Shown: positions 1-5,221 of the stretch, piece after piece
How positions within the stretch are numbered: position 1 is the first letter of the stretch
How the letters are laid out: each line of letters begins with the position of its first letter
Source: Rhodoferax sp. OV413
Lineage (GTDB): Bacteria > Pseudomonadota > Gammaproteobacteria > Burkholderiales > Burkholderiaceae_C
Direction: 5' to 3'
Assembly: GCA_945861195.1 (NCBI GenBank)
Contig: CAMATS010000119.1
Coordinates: forward strand, 1 to 6,888
DNA length: 6,888 nt
Translations under genes and position numbers: made by a program
The notes under the pieces: generated by a model
What the model saw: the letters and a program-made list of their open reading frames with translations, nothing else
Database searches by the model: none
What the model was told of the DNA's origin: nothing

Positions 1-293
1 TAGGTGTCGCGCTGCTCTTTGAGCAGCCGTGCATAGGCCAACGCCGCCGACGGGTCGTGGATAGAGCAGGGGCCGATCACCACCAGCAGCCTGTCGTCCT
101 TGCCGGACATGATGTTGTGTATGGCAAGGCGGGTGCCGGCAATCAGGGATTCAACCGGCGTGCCCTGAATCGGGAAAAAACGCACCAGGTGTTCAGGCGG
201 TGGGAGCACGGTAATGTCCTTGATGCGTTCGTCGTCGGTGATACCGGTTCGGTCGCCGCTGTAATTGGTCTGGGCTTGGGCTGGGGCGGTCAT
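1..293 (-). CDS. aroG: 3-deoxy-7-phosphoheptulonate (DAHP) synthase, class I AroG/AroF type, N-terminal part
   Basis: This enzyme condenses phosphoenolpyruvate with erythrose 4-phosphate, the first committed step of the cytoplasmic shikimate pathway to Phe, Tyr and Trp. The 97 codons present read MTAPAQAQTNYSGDRTG..., then DDERIKDI (residues 20-27) and KDDRLLVVIGPCSIHDP near residues 67-83. These match the regulatory N-terminal arm (DDLRIKEI in E. coli AroG, from memory) and the active-site strand with GPCSIHDP of the AroAI-alpha family. The rest lies beyond the left edge. The ATG at 293-291 is chosen because AGGAGT (minus strand of 301-306) precedes it by 7 nt. The gene sits directly behind an apparent Phe/Tyr attenuator, which supports its role in aromatic synthesis. 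Feedback specificity (Phe, Tyr or Trp) cannot be read from this fragment, so the symbol denotes the family rather than a proven isozyme. Confidence 0.93.
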   Translation of the reverse strand, partial: MTAPAQAQTNYSGDRTGITDDERIKDITVLPPPEHLVRFFPIQGTPVESLIAGTRLAIHNIMSGKDDRLLVVIGPCSIHDPSAALAYARLLKEQRDT

Positions 294-321
294 GTCAATC
301 ACTCCTGGTGGTTCAAGGGAC

Positions 322-353
322 AAAAAAAACCGCCGGGGTTGCCGGCGGTTTTT
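322..353 (-). terminator. Intrinsic terminator of the aroG leader (attenuator hairpin)
   Basis: On the minus strand a perfect 7-bp GC stem, CCGCCGG / CCGGCGG, encloses the loop CAACC. Five A residues precede it and eight T residues follow, so the stem can extend by five A-U pairs. It ends 15 nt before the aroG Shine-Dalgarno sequence and lies 18 nt after the stop of a Phe/Tyr-rich leader frame. That position, inside the aroG 5' region, marks it as a premature terminator. It would also stop read-through from tldD. The sequence is nearly symmetrical, so weak activity on the plus strand is possible, but no plus-strand gene needs it. Confidence 0.9.
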
Positions 354-412
354 GGAGAATTCGAAAACGTTTACTTCAGCACGCTTGAACCCTCTCGACC
401 GCCAACGGCGAC
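341..412 (-). promoter_or_regulatory. Attenuator alternative pairing: antiterminator and anti-antiterminator segments
   Basis: Three minus-strand segments can pair in mutually exclusive ways. Segment 1, GUCGCC (412-407, leader codons 15-16), can fold back on segment 2, GGCGGU (403-398, codons 18-19), across a 3-nt loop: four GC pairs plus two wobble pairs. Segment 2, taken as GUUGGCGGU (406-398), can instead pair with ACCGCCGGC (349-341), the 5' arm of the terminator, giving seven Watson-Crick and two G-U pairs and breaking the terminator. A ribosome stalled on Phe/Tyr codons 11-13 would cover segment 1 and favour the antiterminator. One that reads through to the stop codon would let segments 1 and 2 re-pair and the terminator form. 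The pairings are read directly from sequence; the switching is inferred from classical attenuators. Confidence 0.65.
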
Positions 413-454
413 TGAGAAGCCAAAATAACTAAAGTAATACGCTGCAAAATTCAT
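371..454 (-). CDS. Phe/Tyr-rich leader peptide of the aroG attenuator (27 aa)
   Basis: This short frame begins MNFAAYYFSYFGF and ends in ...SSVLK with a TAA stop at 373-371. Residues 3, 8, 11 and 13 are Phe and residues 6, 7 and 10 are Tyr: seven aromatic codons in eleven, mostly TTT and TAT in an otherwise GC-rich region. It lies between tldD and aroG on the same strand, and a strong intrinsic terminator begins 18 nt after its stop. This is the layout of amino-acid attenuator leaders such as pheL and trpL in enteric bacteria. The likely role is cis-acting: ribosome stalling when charged tRNA-Phe or tRNA-Tyr is scarce lets transcription continue into DAHP synthase. No Shine-Dalgarno sequence precedes the ATG; an in-frame TTG three codons upstream is an alternative start. 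The peptide itself probably has no function once released. Confidence 0.8.
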   Translation of the reverse strand: MNFAAYYFSYFGFSVAVGGREGSSVLK

Positions 455-461
455 GGTGGGC

Positions 462-470
462 AATGTAGCA
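462..470 (-). promoter_or_regulatory. Possible extended -10 promoter element for the aroG leader
   Basis: The minus strand reads TGCTACATT, an extended -10 pattern (TG-N-TACATT) with four of six matches to TATAAT. No good -35 hexamer is seen 16-18 nt upstream; CCGAGT at 490-485 matches poorly. The element ends 7 nt before the leader ATG, so transcription would start on or next to that ATG and give a leaderless mRNA, which would explain the missing Shine-Dalgarno sequence. This is a weak prediction; a promoter inside the end of tldD is the alternative. Confidence 0.3.
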
Positions 471-512
471 CAGCTTGGGCACAGACTCGGGCCGGTGCCA
501 GCCAGCGCCTGC

Positions 513-1973
513 TCAAGCCGTGCCGCCAACGGTCAGGCCGTCAATGCGCAGGGTGGGCTGGCCCACACCGACCGGCACGCTCTGGCCTTCCTTGCCGCAG
601 GTGCCAACCCCGCTGTCGAGCTTCATGTCGTTGCCGATCATGGACACGCGCTTAAGGCACTCGGGACCGCTGCCAACCAGGGTGGCGCCTTTGACCGGGT
701 ACTGAATCTTGCCGTTTTCAACCCAATAGGCTTCACTGGCTGAAAACACAAACTTGCCCGAGGTGATGTCGACCTGGCCGCCGCCAAAGTTGGTTGCATA
801 CAAGCCCTTTTTAATGCTGGCCACGATCTCCTGCGGTGGCTTGCCGCCTGCCAGCATGTAGGTGTTGGTCATGCGCGGCATCGGCACATGGGCATAGCTC
901 TCGCGCCGGCCATTGCCGGTGGGCGCCACACCCATCAGGCGGGCGTTCATGCTGTCCTGGATGTAGCCCTTGAGGATGCCGTCTTCAATCAGCACATTAC
1001 GCTGGCTGGCATTGCCTTCATCGTCCACATTGAGCGAGCCACGCCGGTCGGCAAGAGTGCCGTCGTCCAGCACGGTGACGCCTTTGGCCGCCACGCGCTG
1101 GCCGATGCGGCCACTGAAGGCGCTGGAGCCCTTGCGGTTGAAATCGCCTTCCAGCCCATGACCTATAGCCTCGTGCAGCAGAATGCCGGGCCAGCCCGGG
1201 CCGAGCACCACAGTCATCTCGCCCGCTGGCGCTGGCCGGGCCACCAGGTTGGTCAGGGCCGCCTGCACCGCTTCATCGACATAGCTGCTGATGCAGGCAT
1301 CGTCAAAGTAAGCCAGGCCGAAGCGGCCACCGCCACCGGCAGAGCCCATCTCACGCCGGCCTTTTTGCTCGGCAATCACCGTCACCGACAGGCGCACCAG
1401 CGGGCGCACATCAGCGGCCAGCGTGCCGTCGGCACGGGCCACCAGCACCACGTCGTACTCGCTGGCCAGACCGGCCATCACCTGCACCACGCGCGGGTCT
1501 TTGCCCCGCGCGAGTTGCTCAACCCGCCCCAGAAGCGCCACCTTGGCGGTGCTGTCTAGGCTGGCAATGGGGTCTAAATCGCGGTACAGCGAGCGGGCCT
1601 CGGCAATCCGGCGCTTGCCGGCCTTGACCCGGGCACCCTGCGCCTGGGCGGCGATCGAGCGCACCGTGCGCGCCGCGTCAAGCAAGGAGGCCTCGGAGAT
1701 GTCGTCCGAGTAGGCAAAAGCGGTTTTTTCGCCGCTGACGGCCCGCACCCCAACCCCTTGGTCGATACTGAACGAGCCGGTTTTGACAATGCCCTCCTCG
1801 AGGCTCCAGCCCTCGCTGCGGGTGTACTGAAAGTACAGGTCCGCCTCGTCGACCCGGTGCGCCTTGATCTCGGCCAGGGCGCGCAACAGGTGAGATTCGT
1901 CCAGCCCGAAGGGCGTGAGCAGCAGGGACTTGGCAATAGCCAAGCGTTCGAGGGTGGGTTCGCGTGAAATCAT
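513..1973 (-). CDS. tldD: Metalloprotease TldD
   Basis: TldD is the catalytic zinc subunit of the cytoplasmic TldD/TldE (PmbA) protease, known from E. coli for microcin B17 maturation and CcdA antitoxin turnover. The 486-residue protein is close to the roughly 481 residues of E. coli TldD. The N-terminal part carries DLYFQY (45-50) and SIDQGVGVRAVSGEK (69-83), both family signatures. The metal site HEAIGH lies at 267-272, and the expected third ligand, the Cys of GTCGKEG, is at 459. The protein looks intact. The ATG at 1973-1971 is kept because the protein then aligns with the family from its start, though only a weak purine-rich stretch precedes it. It lies 82 nt after rodA; that gap has a 10-bp palindrome but no clear terminator, so co-transcription with rodA is possible. 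Its partner tldE is not in the window. Confidence 0.96.
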   Translation of the reverse strand: MISREPTLERLAIAKSLLLTPFGLDESHLLRALAEIKAHRVDEADLYFQYTRSEGWSLEEGIVKTGSFSIDQGVGVRAVSGEKTAFAYSDDISEASLLDAARTVRSIAAQAQGARVKAGKRRIAEARSLYRDLDPIASLDSTAKVALLGRVEQLARGKDPRVVQVMAGLASEYDVVLVARADGTLAADVRPLVRLSVTVIAEQKGRREMGSAGGGGRFGLAYFDDACISSYVDEAVQAALTNLVARPAPAGEMTVVLGPGWPGILLHEAIGHGLEGDFNRKGSSAFSGRIGQRVAAKGVTVLDDGTLADRRGSLNVDDEGNASQRNVLIEDGILKGYIQDSMNARLMGVAPTGNGRRESYAHVPMPRMTNTYMLAGGKPPQEIVASIKKGLYATNFGGGQVDITSGKFVFSASEAYWVENGKIQYPVKGATLVGSGPECLKRVSMIGNDMKLDSGVGTCGKEGQSVPVGVGQPTLRIDGLTVGGTA

Positions 1974-2055
1974 GGCTTCATTCTAGAGGGCTGCCGCCAG
2001 TGCCGGGGCGGTCTGCAAGCAACACCCCCGGCGCGGGCTGGCGCGCCAAGACTGC

Positions 2056-3210
2056 TTATGACTGCACCAGCCGCTTGGATTTGGCAATGGACATCAACAT
2101 ACCCAGGGCCAAACCCAGCGTCACCATCGCCGTGCCCCCATAGCTGATAAAGGGCAGGGGCACGCCCACCACCGGCAGGATGCCACTGACCATGCCCATG
2201 TTGACAAAGGCGTAGCAAAACAAAATCATGCCCAGCGAGGCCGCCAGCAAACGCGAAAACAGCGTGGGGGCTTCCAGGGCAATGTTCAATGCGCGCAAAA
2301 CCAAAAAAACAAAGGCCAGCACCAACAGCAGGTTGCCGGCCAGGCCAAACTCCTCAGAGTAAGCGGCAAAGATGAAATCCGTGGTGCGCTCAGGTATGAA
2401 CTCCAGGTGGGTTTGCGTACCCTGCATAAAGCCCTTGCCCCAAAAACCGCCCGAACCAATGGCGATCATGCCCTGAATGATGTGAAACCCACGCCCCAGC
2501 GGGTCACGCCCGGGGTCAAGCAGGGTGCACACGCGCTGCTGCTGGTAGTCGCGCAGGCCCGGCCAGCTCACGCCCTGGGCGCACAACTCAGCCTCAAACA
2601 CCCACAGCAACACCAGGCCAGCCAAACCGAGCAACAAGGGCGGGGCCAGCAGGCGCCAGCTCAGGCCGGCAAAAAAAATAACCGACAAACCAGCCGCCAA
2701 CACCAGTACAGCGGTGCCAAGATCGGGCTGCCTGAGGATCAGCCCTACTGGCAACAGCAGCAAGCCGATAGACACCACAAAGTCAAGCGCACGCAACTGG
2801 CCCTCGCGCTTTTGGAACCACCAGGCCAGCATCAGCGGCATGGCGATCTTCAGGATTTCACTGGGCTGAATCACCAGGCCCAGATTGAGCCAGCGCTGCG
2901 CACCCTTTTTGGTCAGCCCGAACAACGCCACGGCCACCAACAAGCCAACGCCCAGCACATACAGCGGCAAGGCCAAGTCCATCAAACGCTGTGGCGGCAC
3001 CTGCGCCACGCCAAACAGAATCAGCCCGGCAATCAGCATGTTGCGAGCATGGTCCTCAAAACGGGTGCCATGGTCGTAGCCAGAGGAATACATGGTCAAC
3101 AGGCCTGCCAGGGCCAGCAGGCCTGCAGAGGCAGCCAGTGGCACATCAAAACCCCGAAACCAGGGCGTCATGCGCTGCCATAGCGGCGTGCTTTGAAAAA
3201 CATAGGCCAT
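2056..3210 (-). CDS. rodA: Peptidoglycan glycosyltransferase RodA (SEDS family, elongasome)
   Basis: RodA is an inner-membrane SEDS glycosyltransferase that polymerizes lipid II into glycan strands for lateral wall growth, working with PBP2 and MreB. The 384-residue protein has about ten hydrophobic segments and typical motifs: WLNLGLVIQPSEILK (107-121), RQPDLGTA (160-167), DYQQQRV (221-227), LEFIPERTTDFIFA (269-282) and PFISYGGT (353-360). Asp278 in TTDFIF corresponds to the catalytic Asp of the large periplasmic loop (Asp262 in E. coli RodA). RodA is preferred to FtsW for the short N terminus and the close match to E. coli RodA around DYQ-QRV and TDFIF. The ATG at 3210-3208 lies only 15 nt after the upstream kinase stop, with no clear Shine-Dalgarno sequence, so translational coupling is plausible. 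The PBP2 gene mrdA, usual upstream neighbour, is absent here. Two Cys (210 and 228) flank the start of the periplasmic loop. Confidence 0.96.
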   Translation of the reverse strand: MAYVFQSTPLWQRMTPWFRGFDVPLAASAGLLALAGLLTMYSSGYDHGTRFEDHARNMLIAGLILFGVAQVPPQRLMDLALPLYVLGVGLLVAVALFGLTKKGAQRWLNLGLVIQPSEILKIAMPLMLAWWFQKREGQLRALDFVVSIGLLLLPVGLILRQPDLGTAVLVLAAGLSVIFFAGLSWRLLAPPLLLGLAGLVLLWVFEAELCAQGVSWPGLRDYQQQRVCTLLDPGRDPLGRGFHIIQGMIAIGSGGFWGKGFMQGTQTHLEFIPERTTDFIFAAYSEEFGLAGNLLLVLAFVFLVLRALNIALEAPTLFSRLLAASLGMILFCYAFVNMGMVSGILPVVGVPLPFISYGGTAMVTLGLALGMLMSIAKSKRLVQS

Positions 3211-3225
3211 AGCGGCTAATTATCG

Positions 3226-5205
3226 TCAGGCGGCGCGCAGCACAATCTCCACCAAAGTTTGCCCCGGCCTGCTGCTGATGTTGAACTGCGCTTGAATCGC
3301 ATGCGCGCACTGCGCCAATCGCGCCAAGCCCCCGCCTCTGACGCTTGCGGCATCAAAGCCGCGCCCGTTATCCACCAATTGCAGCCGCACACCGCGCTCG
3401 GGCGCTTGCAGCGCTTGCGCCATCACCTGAAGCCGGCTTGCACCCGAATGCATGAGCACATTATTAAGCGCCTCCACCAGCATGCGCTGCAGTTGATACA
3501 AGGCAAAGGAGTCCATCGGCCTGGCCAGCCGCCGCCGTGCGGCCATGGCCGAAGCTCTCAAATCAGGTGGCGGCGGTGTGCCCGCCGGTTGCGAGCGCAG
3601 CACGGGCTCGCGCTCGGCGTCTGAGCGCAGCAACAAGGGTAAGTCATCGACAGCCCAAACCCATTGAAGGCCTTGCAGCGCATGGCGTGGCTCAAGCCGG
3701 TGACGGAGATTAGCCAACAGCGAGGTGATGTCCCCTGGTGACAGGTGCATCGCATCAATCGAGAGCTTAAGCTGGTCCAGCGAGTCGCGCAGCGTCTGCA
3801 GCACCTCGTCGCCACTTGCCCGGCCCGACTGCAGTTGACGGATGGCCGTGCTGATGTGCGAGCCCACGCCGTCGTGCATGTCGCGCAATATCCGGCTGCG
3901 CTCGCCGCTGCGCGCCTGCTCCTGCACGCCCTGCGCCAGGCCCTGGTAATTGCGCGCAAGTTCGGCCTCCTTGAGTGCCACCCGGCGCGCCAGGCTGGCG
4001 TTGAGCTCGACCACCTGGCGGCTGGCGGCTCGGAACCGCAACGCCACGATGAACGCCAGAGTTAGCCCAAAAAGTACCGAGCTGTAACGCAGGTAAGTGT
4101 TTTCGCCATAGGCCTGCAGCACCTGAAAGACGTAGAAGTCACGCAGCCCCACCACGGTGTTTACAACCACGGATGCCGCCACCAAGCGGTGCTGGCCAGA
4201 CCCGCTGCGAACGGCCCGCCAGACAAATACGGTTGCAAAAGCCAGCGCCGTAAGACCGGCCAGGCCATAGGCCCAGGGTACGGCATCTGGCCGGGCTAAC
4301 GCACGCCCAATAGCCGCAGCCAATACCAGCAGCACCAGAATCAACAGCCAACGCCGCAGCCACATCACGGACTTGCTCAGGCTGAGTCCAGCAATCTCGA
4401 TGCCGAACAAGGTCATGCTGCAGGTCCAGAGGCTGTGTGTGAAGACGGGCAAGATGCCCCACCATGGCCAGGGCAAGGGCGGCGTTTCAATGAAAGCGTC
4501 GCTCACGCTGATCGTCCAACACAGCTCCGCGACGGCGGCATACAGGTACAGGGGATCGCGCTGGCGACGCCCGTGGTCACTGGCCCTCACTTGTGTGACC
4601 CAGATTGCCAAGGCCACCAGGCCCACAAGCAAGCCGAACACCGCCACCAGAAACGAGCCAGTGATGCGGCTGCGGTGATCCTGCAGGTAGCGCGGATAAA
4701 CCTCTTCATGCGGCCCCAGAACCAGGGGTGCAAGCCCGCCGCGGCGGCCCGCGTCGGCCCGGATGTGGATCTGAACCAGGTTGTCTTGGCGGAGCAGGTG
4801 CGGTGTCAACGCCAAATAGCGCGGCGCCTTGGCAAAGTCTGCGCCGTTGCCCAGACTGAGGCCGCCATTCTGTTCCAGGAGCACACTATTGAGCCAGATC
4901 GCATAGGCATTGCCCAGTCTCGGTATATACAGGCCATAGGGCTCGGAAGGCGCGGCCGCAAAAGAAAACGGGATCTGGAAATACGCCTCCCCTGCGACGC
5001 CCCGTTGATGGCTATCCCACTGGTACGGCAGATTGACCGGGGCGGACGCCGACTCGGGCAGACCACGCAGCGTGAGCCTGACCTCTGCCTGGGTCAGCGT
5101 CAAGACCTCTGCGCCGGCTTGGTTTATCGGCAGCCACAGCCCCAACAAGAGCCAGCCGCAACCTAACCAGGCGCGGACCATCAGGTGGTACGGAAAAACA
5201 GCCAT
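3226..5205 (-). CDS. 7TMR-DISM-type sensor histidine kinase, downstream paralogue
   Basis: A predicted inner-membrane sensor kinase of 659 residues. A signal sequence (about 10-32, ending NQAGA) leads into a periplasmic beta-rich domain (about 35-175) with EPYGLYIPRLGNAYAIWLNS (88-107), resembling the jelly-roll domain of 7TMR-DISM receptors. Seven hydrophobic segments follow (about 183-203, 217-235, 249-273, 284-303, 309-329, 341-360, 373-390), then a short coiled coil (393-433). The HisKA_3-type phosphoacceptor segment ERSRILRDMHDGVG (435-448) puts the phosphorylated His at 444. The ATPase domain has EALNNVLMH (578-586) and VDNGRGFD (611-618), but its last motif (GGGLARLAQCAHAIQ) is degenerate beside its neighbour's ERAQAIG. 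An Arg/Pro-rich insert (about 524-565) separates the two catalytic parts. The ATG at 5205-5203 gives a proper signal sequence 16 nt after the upstream stop; an earlier in-frame ATG at 5313 would overlap the upstream gene. Ligand and response regulator are unknown. Confidence 0.88.
   Translation of the reverse strand: MAVFPYHLMVRAWLGCGWLLLGLWLPINQAGAEVLTLTQAEVRLTLRGLPESASAPVNLPYQWDSHQRGVAGEAYFQIPFSFAAAPSEPYGLYIPRLGNAYAIWLNSVLLEQNGGLSLGNGADFAKAPRYLALTPHLLRQDNLVQIHIRADAGRRGGLAPLVLGPHEEVYPRYLQDHRSRITGSFLVAVFGLLVGLVALAIWVTQVRASDHGRRQRDPLYLYAAVAELCWTISVSDAFIETPPLPWPWWGILPVFTHSLWTCSMTLFGIEIAGLSLSKSVMWLRRWLLILVLLVLAAAIGRALARPDAVPWAYGLAGLTALAFATVFVWRAVRSGSGQHRLVAASVVVNTVVGLRDFYVFQVLQAYGENTYLRYSSVLFGLTLAFIVALRFRAASRQVVELNASLARRVALKEAELARNYQGLAQGVQEQARSGERSRILRDMHDGVGSHISTAIRQLQSGRASGDEVLQTLRDSLDQLKLSIDAMHLSPGDITSLLANLRHRLEPRHALQGLQWVWAVDDLPLLLRSDAEREPVLRSQPAGTPPPPDLRASAMAARRRLARPMDSFALYQLQRMLVEALNNVLMHSGASRLQVMAQALQAPERGVRLQLVDNGRGFDAASVRGGGLARLAQCAHAIQAQFNISSRPGQTLVEIVLRAA
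3685..3915 (-). repeat. Near-identical phosphoacceptor segment, copy in the downstream kinase
   Basis: Codons 431-507 of the downstream kinase, from ARSGERS to RLEPR, match 5585-5815 of the upstream kinase without gaps. By eye 205 of 231 bases and 73 of 77 residues agree, including a run of 35 identical bases around 3770-3804. The sequence on either side diverges sharply. Confidence 0.9.
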
Positions 5206-5221
5206 GGCAACAAACTGCAGT

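Noticed and set aside
57..428. Plus-strand open frame across the aroG start and leader region
   Set aside because: It runs antisense through aroG, the terminator hairpin and the leader peptide, and has no recognisable product.
453..1559. Plus-strand open frames at 453-743 and 888-1559, opposite tldD
   Set aside because: Both lie antisense to a well-conserved tldD, have low-complexity compositions typical of GC-rich shadow frames, and match no family I recognise.
2039..2048. Perfect 10-bp palindrome TGGCGCGCCA between rodA and tldD
   Set aside because: There is no loop and no following T-run on the minus strand, so it is not a convincing terminator; it may be chance in a GC-rich spacer.
2407..3183. 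Long plus-strand open frame opposite rodA
   Set aside because: Its Gln/His-rich translation is what the reverse complement of Leu/Val/Ala-rich membrane codons gives; rodA on the other strand is certain.
3217..3222. GATAAT, a -10-like hexamer just before rodA
   Set aside because: No acceptable -35 lies at the right distance, and initiation from it would fall at the rodA start codon itself; a promoter here is not supported.
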